From positions 1 to 64,000 of the forward strand of contig CALFSV010000044.1 of the NCBI GenBank assembly GCA_937916485.1: 64,000 nucleotides of DNA, written 5' to 3'. This document shows positions 8,665 to 17,186 of this stretch, in pieces. The DNA comes from an uncultured Paracoccaceae bacterium (lineage in GTDB: Bacteria > Pseudomonadota > Alphaproteobacteria > Rhodobacterales > Rhodobacteraceae). The position numbers were made by a program, and so were the translations under genes. Each line of letters begins with the position of its first letter. Within the stretch, counting starts at the first letter, position 1. The notes under the pieces are model-generated. The model worked only from the letters and a program-made list of their open reading frames with translations. It made no database searches and was not told the origin of the DNA.

Positions 8665-9396
8665 CTACTCAGCGGCCTGGTTGTCAACCTTGGCCGGGAT
8701 ATCGGGGCCAGAATCGGGGCCAGAATCAGGACCAGAATCGGGTGAGGTGGTGAATTCCTCGGAAATCGCCTCGACGATATCCTCGGCCAATCGGGCCAGG
8801 TGAATGCCGATGGCCTCGCGGATGCCGTCCGGGTCGCGGGCCTTGAGGGCGTCAACGATATGGGTGTGATGGTCGATCACCCGTTCCCGGTTGCGGCGTT
8901 TGACGGCCGCCAGAAACCGGGCGCGCCAAAGGCGGGCCAGAAAGGTGCGGTGAATTTCGGCCAGCGGGATGTTGTGAGAGGCGCGGGCAATGGCGCTGTG
9001 AAAGGTCATGTCGATCTCGAACATGTCGATGGGATCAACCAGATGATACTTTGCCGACATCTCGTCCACGATGGCCGAAATCGCGGCGATCTCGGCATCG
9101 GTCGCCCGCTCACAGGCAAGTTCGCCCGACAGCTTTTCGACCGCCAAAAGCACTTCGACCTGGTCCGAGATCTGCTTGATCGACGGTCGCGAGACGATAG
9201 GGCTTCGGGCGGGCCGCAGCTCGACCAGACCTTCGGTGGCCAGAATGCGAATCGCCTCGCGCAGGGGGGTCCGGCTGACCCCCATCTCGGCGGCGTTATC
9301 ACGCTCTTTTATAGAGGAACCGGGCAAGAGTTTGCCGCGCAGGATGTCGCGCCGCAATTGGGCTGCGATCTGTTCGGCAAGATTGGATTCAGTCAT
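8665..9396 (-). CDS. GntR-family regulator, FadR/FCD subgroup
   Basis: ATG at 9396 gives 243 residues; a longer frame upstream runs through the promoter and is not used. The N-terminal winged helix has the family signature SRTPLREAIR. The FCD ligand domain carries the metal-type residues in FEIDMTFH, HHTH and IGIHL. It is divergent from the TRAP operon, and two GGTATACC palindromes lie between them. It is the best candidate to bind those sites and to sense an acid-sugar ligand. The C-terminus carries a Pro-Asp-Ser-Gly repeat encoded by a 12-base tandem repeat. The LysR gene follows on the same strand. Confidence 0.88.
   Translation of the reverse strand: MTESNLAEQIAAQLRRDILRGKLLPGSSIKERDNAAEMGVSRTPLREAIRILATEGLVELRPARSPIVSRPSIKQISDQVEVLLAVEKLSGELACERATDAEIAAISAIVDEMSAKYHLVDPIDMFEIDMTFHSAIARASHNIPLAEIHRTFLARLWRARFLAAVKRRNRERVIDHHTHIVDALKARDPDGIREAIGIHLARLAEDIVEAISEEFTTSPDSGPDSGPDSGPDIPAKVDNQAAE
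8702..8737. repeat. 12-base tandem repeat (three units) in gntR 3' end
   Basis: The unit TCGGGGCCAGAA occurs twice exactly (8702-8713, 8714-8725) and once with two changes (8726-8737). On the minus strand it encodes repeating Ser-Gly-Pro-Asp at the C-terminus of the regulator. Such in-frame repeats vary in number by slippage without breaking the gene. Confidence 0.85.
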
Positions 9397-9454
9397 CCTG
9401 AAAAAGGCCCACCTTTGGCGGACGGCCCCGATAGGCAATCCGCTCTTTTGAAAA

Positions 9455-9469
9455 TTTGGTATACCGAAA
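9455..9469. promoter_or_regulatory. Candidate FadR/GntR operator, gntR-proximal
   Basis: GGTATACC (9458-9465) lies inside the near-palindrome TTTGGTATACCGAAA, 62 bases upstream of the gntR start and in the gntR-TRAP divergent gap. It probably gives autoregulation of gntR. Confidence 0.65.
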
Positions 9470-9509
9470 AGCGTTGATTGTCGAGGTTGCACTCGCTATC
9501 GTGAAACGC

Positions 9510-9523
9510 GATGGTATACCATC
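9510..9523. promoter_or_regulatory. Candidate FadR/GntR operator, TRAP-proximal
   Basis: GATGGTATACCATC is a perfect 14-base palindrome 71 bases upstream of the TRAP binding-protein start. It is the longest perfect copy of the shared GGTATACC motif. Its centre lies 55 bases from that of the 9455 copy, close to five helical turns. Confidence 0.72.
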
Positions 9524-9593
9524 TGAGCGCGTGTCCTGGGAGGGACGCGTGGAAGCGAAAAGGTGGTCGAAGATCGCCAAGGGAGGAACTACA

Positions 9594-10610
9594 ATGAAAC
9601 TCAAGACAGCTTTGATGACAGCTGCCGCAGCAGCGGTCGTGGCCGGACCGGCCTTGTCGCAGGAATTGACCCTTCGGATGCAGACGCACTATGCGACCGA
9701 GCATCCCACAGGCCAGATGCTTGCCACCTTTATCGACGACGTCCAGACCATGTCGGGCGGCGAGATTGCCATCGAGATGTTCTATTCGTCTTCGGTTGTT
9801 GCCACGGTCGAAACCTTTGACGCCGCCATCAACGGCATTCTGGATTGCGACGCCACCGGCGGTGCCTACCAGACCGGCAAGAACCCGGCGTTCCAGTTCG
9901 TCGGCGACATCATGGGCGGCTACGACACCCCTTGGCAGCAGTATAGCTGGCTGTATTACGGTGACGGCTACCAGGCCGCACAGGATCTGTACAACGCTCA
10001 GGGCATGCAGCTGATCGGCTGGGCCATCTACGGTCAGGAATCCTTTGCCTCCTCGCGTCCGCTGGCCGGTCCCGAGGATCTCGTTGGCTGGAAGTTCCGG
10101 TCCCCTCCGGGTATGGAGACCGAGATCTTTGAAGAGCTGGGTGCATCGCCCATCGTGATGGACTTCACCGAGATCTTTACCGCTCTTGAAACCGGTATCA
10201 TCGACGGCGCCGATGCGTCGGGCCTGGCCAACAACGTGGGTCTTGGTCTGTACGACATCGTCAGCCATGCGACCTATCCCGGCTTCCATTCCATGCCGTC
10301 CGACCACCTCGCCTGTAACCAGGCCGTGTGGGAAGGCATGACCGAACAGCAGCGTCGCATTATCGACACTGCCTGGCAGAAGCTGTCCTTCCAGATCGCT
10401 CTTGCGAACGAGAAGAACAACGCCGAAGCCGCAGCCGCACTGACCGCAGCTGGCGTCACTCTGCATGACTGGTCCGCCGAAGACCGCGCTGCGTTCCGCG
10501 TCGGTGCTCAGGTGGCCTGGGAAGACTGGGGCACCCGCAGCCCCGAGGCAGGCGCGCTTCTGGCCAGCCACAAAGATTATCTGTCCCAGCTGGGCCTGAT
10601 CAGCGAGTGA
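9594..10610 (+). CDS. TRAP transporter substrate-binding protein (DctP family)
   Basis: The 338-residue periplasmic protein has a clear Sec signal peptide (charged MKLK, hydrophobic Ala/Val core, cleavage near ALSQE at about 22-24). The mature DctP fold includes GWKFRSPPG (the segment with the conserved carboxylate-binding Arg) and ETGIIDGADASG. GGGAGGAAC lies seven bases before ATG 9594, so an in-frame start 138 bases earlier is rejected. It delivers its ligand to the DctQ/DctM pair that follows. The ligand is probably an organic or sugar acid, given the dehydratases in the same operon. A strong hairpin follows the stop. Confidence 0.9.
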   Translation: MKLKTALMTAAAAAVVAGPALSQELTLRMQTHYATEHPTGQMLATFIDDVQTMSGGEIAIEMFYSSSVVATVETFDAAINGILDCDATGGAYQTGKNPAFQFVGDIMGGYDTPWQQYSWLYYGDGYQAAQDLYNAQGMQLIGWAIYGQESFASSRPLAGPEDLVGWKFRSPPGMETEIFEELGASPIVMDFTEIFTALETGIIDGADASGLANNVGLGLYDIVSHATYPGFHSMPSDHLACNQAVWEGMTEQQRRIIDTAWQKLSFQIALANEKNNAEAAAALTAAGVTLHDWSAEDRAAFRVGAQVAWEDWGTRSPEAGALLASHKDYLSQLGLISE

Positions 10611-10641
10611 TCGGAGGGCCTCTGAGAGGCTGATCCAAAAC

Positions 10642-10670
10642 AAAGGCGGGTCCAAAGCGGGCCCGCCTTT
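10642..10670 (+). terminator. GC hairpin with T-run after the TRAP binding-protein gene
   Basis: Arms AAAGGCGGG (10642-10650) and CCCGCCTTT (10662-10670) enclose an 11-base loop and are followed by T. The hairpin lies 31 bases after the dctP stop and before dctQ. It is either a partial terminator or a 3' stabiliser that raises binding-protein mRNA over permease mRNA. Confidence 0.75.
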
Positions 10671-10715
10671 TCCAACCGGATCAGAAGTCTGGTTTTTCAT
10701 GTGGGGAGGCATGTG

Positions 10716-11525
10716 ATGCAGAGCAATTCGCTTTGGCTCGGGCGTTTGCGAGGGCCGGTCAAGACGTTGATGATCGTCTTCGTCGGACTGACGCTGGCGC
10801 TTTACGTCTATCTTATCCTGAACAAGATCTTCGTTGCAGATGCCTATGGCATGCACGAAATGATCCGCCCCGCCGGACGTCCAATTGTTCAGGCGATGCT
10901 TGCACTCTTGTCGCTGTCGATCCTTTTCGCCTCGATTTTCCTGTCAGACACCAAGGGGGCGATCGAAACGCCGCCCGACGGTGTGTTTGATCTGGTGTCC
11001 GTGGTGCTGGGCCGACTGGCCATGATCATGACCGCCTTTATCGTGCTGGTCATGTTCTACGAGGTCGTGTCGCGCTATGTCTTTTCCAAGCCGACGCTTT
11101 GGGCGAACGAGCTTTCGCTATGGATCGCGTCTTTCGTATTCCTGCTGGCCGGGCTTTACGCCATGCAGCAGCGCAGCCACATCCGCATCTACATCATCTA
11201 TGACATGATGCCCCGCTGGGCGCAGAAGGCCTCTGATCTCCTGTCTGTCCTGTTGATCGTCTTCTTTACCTTTGCCCTTGTCTGGGGCGGCTACACCGAT
11301 GCCGAAAACCGCTTTATGCGGATGGAGACCTTTGGCACCGCCTGGGACCCGCCGCTTCCGGGCATAGTGAAACCAGCGCTTCTGATCATCGTCGTCATGG
11401 TCTGCCTTCAGGCCGTGTCCAACCTCATCGCGGACTGGAACAAGGCTCCGGCAACGCACACGCCGATGGATGAAATCGACGAGAGCGAGATTGAGAACAT
11501 CCGCCGCACGCTTGAGGAGAAGTGA
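10716..11525 (+). CDS. TRAP transporter small permease (DctQ family), long form
   Basis: At 269 residues this is longer than the usual 160-180 of DctQ. About 90 extra N-terminal residues hold two hydrophobic helices before the four-helix DctQ core (from FDLVSVVLGRLAMIM on). ATG 10716 is six bases after GGGGAGG. It lies in the inner membrane between the binding protein and the large permease. Its stop overlaps the region of the dctM start. Long DctQ forms pair with long DctM forms, as here. Confidence 0.85.
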   Translation: MQSNSLWLGRLRGPVKTLMIVFVGLTLALYVYLILNKIFVADAYGMHEMIRPAGRPIVQAMLALLSLSILFASIFLSDTKGAIETPPDGVFDLVSVVLGRLAMIMTAFIVLVMFYEVVSRYVFSKPTLWANELSLWIASFVFLLAGLYAMQQRSHIRIYIIYDMMPRWAQKASDLLSVLLIVFFTFALVWGGYTDAENRFMRMETFGTAWDPPLPGIVKPALLIIVVMVCLQAVSNLIADWNKAPATHTPMDEIDESEIENIRRTLEEK

Positions 11526-11527
11526 TC

Positions 11528-13123
11528 ATGGTTGATATCGGAACCCTTAGCCTGATCATCCTTCTGGGCATGTTCGCCCTGTTGGCCATCGGGATGCCAC
11601 TGGGCTTTGCCTCCGCCTTCCTGGCGGTGGTGACCCTGATGCTGAAGTTCGATCCGTCCCTGCTGTTTGGTGATTTCGGGCGGGGGCCGCTGTCGGTGCT
11701 GGCGCAGGCCGTTTACCGACAAATGACGAACTACGTCCTGATATCGGTCCCGCTATTCATATTCATGGCCGCGATGCTGGAACGATCCGGCATTGCCCGC
11801 GACATGTATTCGTCCCTCAACGTCTGGCTAAGTCGGACCAGGGGCGGGATCGCCATCGTCACCTCGATCATGGCCGTCATCATGGCCGCCATGTCGGGGA
11901 TCATCGGGGGGGAGGTTGTCCTTTTGGGCCTCATCGCCCTGCCGCAGATGCTGCGCCTTGGGTACGACCGCAACCTTGCCATCGGCACCATCTGTGCCTC
12001 CGGCTCACTCGGGACCATGATCCCGCCGTCGATCGTGCTGATCTTTTACGGGTTGGTGACTGAAACTTCGATCAAGGCGCTGTTTACCGCGTCGTTCTTG
12101 CCGGGCTTCATGCTGGCGTCCTTCTTTATCATCTACATCATCGTTCGCACCCGGATGAACCATTCGCTGGCCCCGCTGCCACCGCCGGTTCCGGGTGAGC
12201 CTGAGGGCCGTGAAAAAAGCCTGATGTTCCTTGGCTTCCTGTCGAAGTTCACCTTGTGGTTCGCAGGCTTCCTTCTGGCACGTGCCTTGTTCTTTACCCT
12301 GACGGGGGACAATGCGATCCGCGAAGGGCAGGACCCGATCCCGCTTGGCATGGTGGCGGACATTCCGTGGATCGTCGGTACCTTTGTGCTTGCCGCGATC
12401 CTTGTCTATGTCGTCGTCGGCCGCGAGCGGTCCAATAAGGGCTGGGAAATGGGCAAGGGCCTGATCGCCCCCATCGTCGTCATCGGCGTTGTTCTGGGGT
12501 CGATCTACGGTGGCATCACCGGCATCACCGAGGCCGCTGGCATGGGTGTCATTGCCGTGTTCGTCATCGGCATGATCCGGCGCGAGATGACCTTTGACAT
12601 CGTCTGGGACAGCCTCATCCGGACCCTCCGCTCGACCGGTACCATCATCTGGGTGACCATCGGGGCCGCCGCCCTTGCTGCCGCCTACACACTGGCAGGG
12701 GGGCCGACCTATGTCGCAAACCTGATCGTGGGGGCAGACCTGCCGACGATGGGGATCATCCTGATGATGATGCTGGTCTTCCTGATCATGGGCATGTTCA
12801 TGGACTGGGTCGGCATCGTTCTACTGATCATGCCGGTGTTCCTGCCCATCGTGGTGCGCCTGCCCGCCGAAGAGATCGGGTTCCTGAGCAGCATTGATGC
12901 CCGCTACATCCCGATCTGGTTCGGTGTGGTGTTCTGTATGAACATGCAGGTCAGCTTCTTGTCGCCGCCCTTTGGCCCGGCAGCCTTCTACCTGAAATCC
13001 GTGGCCCCGCCCGAGATTTCGCTGACCGACATCTTCCGGGGGTTCCTGCCGTTCATCGCGCTGCAGCTGTGTGCCTTGTCCACTCTGCTGATCTGGCCGA
13101 ACATCGTGACGGTGTTCCTGTGA
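11528..13123 (+). CDS. TRAP transporter large permease (DctM family), long form
   Basis: This 531-residue inner-membrane protein has many hydrophobic segments and DctM signatures (GASGSLGTMIPPS-like stretch around 156-170; MDWVGIVLLIMPVFLP near the C-terminus). ATG 11528 follows GAGGAG by eight bases; GTG two codons earlier is possible. About 90 residues more than a standard DctM sit in a central insertion (around 215-310) with extra helices. Together with the long DctQ this marks one TRAP subtype. It should work as a sodium-coupled secondary importer. Confidence 0.88.
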   Translation: MVDIGTLSLIILLGMFALLAIGMPLGFASAFLAVVTLMLKFDPSLLFGDFGRGPLSVLAQAVYRQMTNYVLISVPLFIFMAAMLERSGIARDMYSSLNVWLSRTRGGIAIVTSIMAVIMAAMSGIIGGEVVLLGLIALPQMLRLGYDRNLAIGTICASGSLGTMIPPSIVLIFYGLVTETSIKALFTASFLPGFMLASFFIIYIIVRTRMNHSLAPLPPPVPGEPEGREKSLMFLGFLSKFTLWFAGFLLARALFFTLTGDNAIREGQDPIPLGMVADIPWIVGTFVLAAILVYVVVGRERSNKGWEMGKGLIAPIVVIGVVLGSIYGGITGITEAAGMGVIAVFVIGMIRREMTFDIVWDSLIRTLRSTGTIIWVTIGAAALAAAYTLAGGPTYVANLIVGADLPTMGIILMMMLVFLIMGMFMDWVGIVLLIMPVFLPIVVRLPAEEIGFLSSIDARYIPIWFGVVFCMNMQVSFLSPPFGPAAFYLKSVAPPEISLTDIFRGFLPFIALQLCALSTLLIWPNIVTVFL

Positions 13124-13130
13124 TGGTAAC

Positions 13131-14216
13131 ATGGCACACATAGACCGGGTCATTGCGGATCATTACCTGATCCCGCTGCCGCGGGTTCTGGAAGACAGCA
13201 TGCACGGCGCGATGTCCGGGTTCGAGGTGGTCACCGCCCGCGTCACTGACGCGGACGGGGCCGAGGGGGTCGGCTATACCTTTACCTGCGGTGTCAACGG
13301 TGGGGCGATAGCCGACATTCTGGGCCGCGAGATGGCCCCTCGCGTGCAGGGCAGGGATGCCGACCTGATCGAGGCGATCTGGAAAGACATGTGGTGGGCG
13401 TTCCACTACGCGGGTCGGGGTGGGCCGACGGTGCTGGCCCTGTCCGCCCTCGATATGGCGCTTTGGGACCTCAAGGCCCGGCGCGCCGGTCTGCCCCTGT
13501 GGCGGCTGTTGGGGGGCTTTGACCCCAAGGTGCCCTGCTATGCGGGGGGTATAGACCTTGACCTGACCGCGGCCGAACTGATCGAACAGACCCACGGCAA
13601 CATCGCCAACGGTCATAGGGCCATCAAGATGAAGGTGGGCCGCGACCGGCTGTCCGAGGACGTGGCCAAGATCGCCGCCATGCGCGAGGCCTTTGGGCCG
13701 GACATGTCGCTGATGGTGGATGCGAATATGAAATACACCGTCGATCAGGCGGTGCGGGCGGCAAGGGCGTTTCAGCCCTTTGACCTGACCTGGTTCGAAG
13801 AGCCGATCCCCCCCGATGATCCCGCAGGACACATGCGTATTCTGCGAGACGGCGGCATTCCCATCGCCTCGGGCGAGAACCTGCGCAGCCTTTGGGATTT
13901 CCGCACCGCCATCGAAGGCGGGGTGACCTTTCCCGAACCCGATGTCACCAACTGCGGGGGCATCACCCCCTTTATGAAGATCGCCCATCTGGCCGAGGCC
14001 TACCACCTGCCGGTAACCAGCCACGGTGCCCATGACATCACCGTCCACCTTCTGGCTGCCTGCCCGAACCGCTCGTACCTTGAAGCGCATGGGTTTGGCC
14101 TTGAAAACTATGTCGAAAATCCTCTGATCATCCAGGACGGCTATGCCATCGCCCCCGAACGCCCGGGACATGGGGTCGCCTTCGACTGGGATCGTTTAGA
14201 AAGTGTAAGAGCATGA
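13131..14216 (+). CDS. Mandelate racemase/muconate lactonizing family enzyme, second paralogue
   Basis: The 361-residue enolase-superfamily barrel has the K-M-K base pair (AIKMKVG), metal ligands in VDANMKY, WFEEP and SGENL, and the opposite-face His in SHGAHD. It begins eight bases after the dctM stop, so its substrate is probably what the TRAP system imports. It differs from the 596-1762 paralogue in length and in the capping loop, so the two likely act on different sugar acids or epimers. Aldonate/aldarate dehydratase is the expected class; racemase activity is not excluded. Confidence 0.85.
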   Translation: MAHIDRVIADHYLIPLPRVLEDSMHGAMSGFEVVTARVTDADGAEGVGYTFTCGVNGGAIADILGREMAPRVQGRDADLIEAIWKDMWWAFHYAGRGGPTVLALSALDMALWDLKARRAGLPLWRLLGGFDPKVPCYAGGIDLDLTAAELIEQTHGNIANGHRAIKMKVGRDRLSEDVAKIAAMREAFGPDMSLMVDANMKYTVDQAVRAARAFQPFDLTWFEEPIPPDDPAGHMRILRDGGIPIASGENLRSLWDFRTAIEGGVTFPEPDVTNCGGITPFMKIAHLAEAYHLPVTSHGAHDITVHLLAACPNRSYLEAHGFGLENYVENPLIIQDGYAIAPERPGHGVAFDWDRLESVRA

Positions 14217-15154
14217 GACTGACCGAAGCCCAGACCCGACAGTTCGAGGAACAAGGCTACCTCGTGGTCCCAAATGTCCTGTCCGACGATGTCCGCCTCA
14301 AGGTGATCGCCGAGTATACAGAGTTGCTTGATGGGCTCTATGCCCGCTGGCAGGCCGAGGGGCGGGTGCCGCAGACGTCGGGCGATTTCTTTGAAAAGCT
14401 GCTGATCAGCTATCAGGCCGGATGTGAATGGTTCCAGCCGATGGATATTTCGCTGCCCGGCAGCGAGATCGCGGCTGACACCCCGTTTCACATCGGACCG
14501 GCCGTGTTTGACATGATCACCGATGCCGGCCTGCTGGATCTGGTCGAGGATCTGATCGGGCCCGAGATCACGTCGAACCCGATCCAGCACGTCCGCCTCA
14601 AGCCCCCGTCGCAGACGTTGCGCAACGATGAGCCGACGCCGCACATCATGGTCACTGACTGGCATCAGGACCGGGCCGTGGCCCATGCCGAAGGCGACAC
14701 CACCCAGATGGTGACGGTCTGGGTTGCCGTGACAGATGCGACAGTCGAAAACGGGTGCCTGCAGGTCATCCCCGGTCGTCCCCAGATGTACCCCCATTGC
14801 CCCAAGCGGCAGACCGCCATTGCCGATGGGTTTCTCGACATGTCGAAGGCCATCCCGCTGCCGGTGCCTGCCGGCGGCGTGGTGATCTTTCACCCGCTGA
14901 CACCGCACGCCTCGCTTGATAACGTGTCGGACCGGTTCCGCTGGTCGTTCGACATTCGCTACAACGTGACGGGGCAGGCAACGGGGCGGTCGCATTTCCC
15001 CGATTTTGCCGCCCGGTCCAAGGCGCGGCCGGAAACGGTGCTGGCCGATTGGCAGGTCTGGCGGAACATGTGGCTTGAGACGCGGCGCACCTCGGCGCGG
15101 AACGCCTACATTCCCCTTCACCGTTGGAGCTCTGACGCGCCGGTCTGTGCCTGA
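14213..15154 (+). CDS. Phytanoyl-CoA dioxygenase (PhyH) family protein
   Basis: The 313-residue Fe(II)/2-oxoglutarate dioxygenase-like protein has the HxD part of the iron triad in WHQDR (about 148-152) and the distal His in LTPHASLDN, with the 2-oxoglutarate-binding Arg expected in RWSFDIRY. All three iron ligands look present, so it should be active. It overlaps the preceding dehydratase gene by four bases and the next oxidoreductase by one. PhyH enzymes hydroxylate varied small molecules, and the substrate is unknown. A dioxygenase is unusual inside a sugar-acid operon. Confidence 0.82.
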   Translation: MRLTEAQTRQFEEQGYLVVPNVLSDDVRLKVIAEYTELLDGLYARWQAEGRVPQTSGDFFEKLLISYQAGCEWFQPMDISLPGSEIAADTPFHIGPAVFDMITDAGLLDLVEDLIGPEITSNPIQHVRLKPPSQTLRNDEPTPHIMVTDWHQDRAVAHAEGDTTQMVTVWVAVTDATVENGCLQVIPGRPQMYPHCPKRQTAIADGFLDMSKAIPLPVPAGGVVIFHPLTPHASLDNVSDRFRWSFDIRYNVTGQATGRSHFPDFAARSKARPETVLADWQVWRNMWLETRRTSARNAYIPLHRWSSDAPVCA

Positions 15155-16191
15155 TGCCTCTCGTTCCGCTCTGTGTCATCGGTGGCGGTTCGATCGGGAT
15201 GCGGCACATCGAATGTGCGCTTGCCTCGGACGTCGTTGACCTGACCGCCGTGGTCGAGGCGGATGCGGACCGCCGTGCCGCTCTGCGCGACATGGGTCTG
15301 CCTGCCGTGGCGGGGCTGGACGAGGTTCCGCCTGCCACCAAGGGGGGCGTCATCGCTACCCCGACGCCCAACCACGCCCATATGGCGCTGGACTGTCTGG
15401 AGCGGGGCTGGGCCGTGCTGGTGGAAAAGCCATTGACCGAAACGCTGGCGGATGCCGATCTGTTGTGCGTTCGGGCAGAGGAGTTGGGCCTGCCCCTGAT
15501 CACCGGCCACCACCGGCGCTGTCATCCCTTTGTGAGCCATGCCCGCGACATGATCGCGCGGCTTGGTCAGCTTGTCGCGGTGCAGGGTATCTGGTCCCTG
15601 CGCAAGCATGACACCTACTACGATCCGCTCTGGCGGCGCAGTGCCGGGGCCGGGCCTATCCTGACCAACCTGAGCCACGAGATCGACCTTCTTCATTGCA
15701 TGGTCGGCGGGATCACAGAGGTTTCGGCCATGTCCTCCAGTGCCGCCCGCGGTTTTGAGATCGAAGATACGACAGCGCTGTCTTTACGCTTTGACAACGG
15801 CGCACTTGGTAGTTTCGTGATGTCCGATGCCGGGGCCTCGCCCTGGGCGTTTGAGGCCGCGACCGGCGAGAACCCCGCCATTGCGGTGCGGGGCGGTGAT
15901 CCATTGCGGTTCATCGGGATGGAGGGGGCGTTGTCCTTCCCATCGCTGGCCCTGTGGCAGGCCAGTCCGGGGCATCCCCCCGACTGGCAGTATCCGCTGG
16001 TCGAAGAGGGCGGGCCCGATCTGGCCAAGGTGGACGGGGTCGCGGTTCAACTGGACCGGTTTGCCGCCGTGGTGCAGGGCGGTCAGGACGCGCTTTTGGC
16101 CACGGGCCGGGACGGATGGCGGACCATGCTTGTGCTGGATGCGGTGCAGGCGGCGGCCCGGACCGGGCAAACCCAGACAGTGGCGCAATGA
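15154..16191 (+). CDS. Gfo/Idh/MocA family oxidoreductase
   Basis: The 345-residue protein has an N-terminal Rossmann motif (GGGSIGMRH, about 7-15) and the family EKP motif (VLVEKPL), with TNLSHEIDLL as the catalytic-His segment of the C-terminal domain. It starts one base inside the PhyH stop (TGATG), so it is translationally coupled. NAD(P)-dependent oxidation or isomerisation of a sugar, inositol or glycoside is expected. The nearly fixed pair PhyH plus Gfo/Idh in this operon suggests successive steps on one substrate. Confidence 0.84.
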   Translation: MPLVPLCVIGGGSIGMRHIECALASDVVDLTAVVEADADRRAALRDMGLPAVAGLDEVPPATKGGVIATPTPNHAHMALDCLERGWAVLVEKPLTETLADADLLCVRAEELGLPLITGHHRRCHPFVSHARDMIARLGQLVAVQGIWSLRKHDTYYDPLWRRSAGAGPILTNLSHEIDLLHCMVGGITEVSAMSSSAARGFEIEDTTALSLRFDNGALGSFVMSDAGASPWAFEAATGENPAIAVRGGDPLRFIGMEGALSFPSLALWQASPGHPPDWQYPLVEEGGPDLAKVDGVAVQLDRFAAVVQGGQDALLATGRDGWRTMLVLDAVQAAARTGQTQTVAQ

Positions 16192-16198
16192 CCTTGTT

Positions 16199-16226
16199 CC
16201 GTCGCACCTTGACCCGTCGCACCTTG
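16199..16226. repeat. 13-base direct repeat, period 15
   Basis: CCGTCGCACCTTG occurs at 16199-16211 and 16214-16226, in the 59-base gap between the Gfo/Idh and DMT permease genes. It is probably a small slippage duplication. No function is evident. Confidence 0.8.
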
Positions 16227-16250
16227 GGCCGAGAGACGGGACAGTAGCGT

Positions 16251-17171
16251 ATGGCGTATCCTGTTGCCCCCAGAGAAGACCGGACCGCACTTGGCCTTGG
16301 CGCAATGGCGGTTGCAGTTTTCTTTTTCACCTGCATCGATTCATCCGCCAAGTGGCTGGTTCTGGCCGGATTGCCCGCCTTGCAGGTGGTGTTTGCCCGC
16401 TATTCCATGCATCTGGTCCTGTCGCTTGTCCTGTTTCTGCCAAGGGAAGGGCTGTCTGCCCTAAGGTCCAATGCCCCTTATCGGCAGGCGATGCGGTCGA
16501 CCTTTCTGTTTGTCAGCACGGCGATGAACTTTACCGCGCTCAAGTATCTGCCGATCACGGTGACGACGACGATCATGTTTGCCGGACCCATCGTGGTGAC
16601 GTTCCTCGCGATCCCGATCCTGAAGGAAAAAGTGGGCATTCACCGGATGCTGGCCGTTTGTGTTGGCTTTGTCGGGGTGGTCGTTGTCATGCAGCCCTGG
16701 GGCACCGCGTTTCATCCGGCCATGTTCCTTAACCTTGGGGCGCTGTGCGGGGCGTCACTCTACTTTATCCTGACGCGGATGCTGGCAGGGATCGAAAGCA
16801 ATGCGACCAGCCAAATCTGGTCCTCGGGGCTGGCGACGATTTGCATCGCACCCTTTGCCTTTTCGGTTTGGGTCTGGCCCGATGGGCTGGGGACCTGGGC
16901 CGTTTTTCTGATGATCGGGATATTTGGGGGGGTGGCGCATATCCTTGTCACGCTGGCCCACCGGCTTGCCGATGCCTCGATCCTGGCGCCGGTCATCTAT
17001 ATCCAGATCGTTCTTGCCGCCGTGGCAGGCATCCTGATCTTTGACACATGGCCCACCGTCTGGACCCTTGGGGGCGGGATGATCATCATCGCGGCGGGCA
17101 TCTATATCTGGCACCGCGAACGGCAGAATTCCAAGGCCAAGCTTGCCTTGCCACAGGTCCCCCCACCCTGA
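16251..17171 (+). CDS. EamA-family (DMT superfamily) membrane permease
   Basis: This 306-residue integral membrane protein has about ten hydrophobic helices arranged as two EamA repeats. The first includes FFFTCIDSSAKWL and the Pro/Gly-rich helix FAGPIVVTFLAIPILKE; the second ends in the C-terminal helix before YIWHRERQ. Such proteins export or import small metabolites, often amino acids or sugars, with unclear specificity. It is last in the TRAP-dehydratase-PhyH-Gfo/Idh run, 59 bases after the preceding stop and behind a weak purine-rich site. It meets otnC head-on, leaving 15 bases between stops. Confidence 0.82.
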   Translation: MAYPVAPREDRTALGLGAMAVAVFFFTCIDSSAKWLVLAGLPALQVVFARYSMHLVLSLVLFLPREGLSALRSNAPYRQAMRSTFLFVSTAMNFTALKYLPITVTTTIMFAGPIVVTFLAIPILKEKVGIHRMLAVCVGFVGVVVVMQPWGTAFHPAMFLNLGALCGASLYFILTRMLAGIESNATSQIWSSGLATICIAPFAFSVWVWPDGLGTWAVFLMIGIFGGVAHILVTLAHRLADASILAPVIYIQIVLAAVAGILIFDTWPTVWTLGGGMIIIAAGIYIWHRERQNSKAKLALPQVPPP

Positions 17172-17186
17172 GGCGGGGCCTGACCC

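Noticed and set aside
9393..10856. 487-codon minus-strand frame opposite the TRAP binding protein
   Set aside because: It is antisense to a secreted binding protein with signal peptide and ribosome site, and it also covers the regulatory gap.
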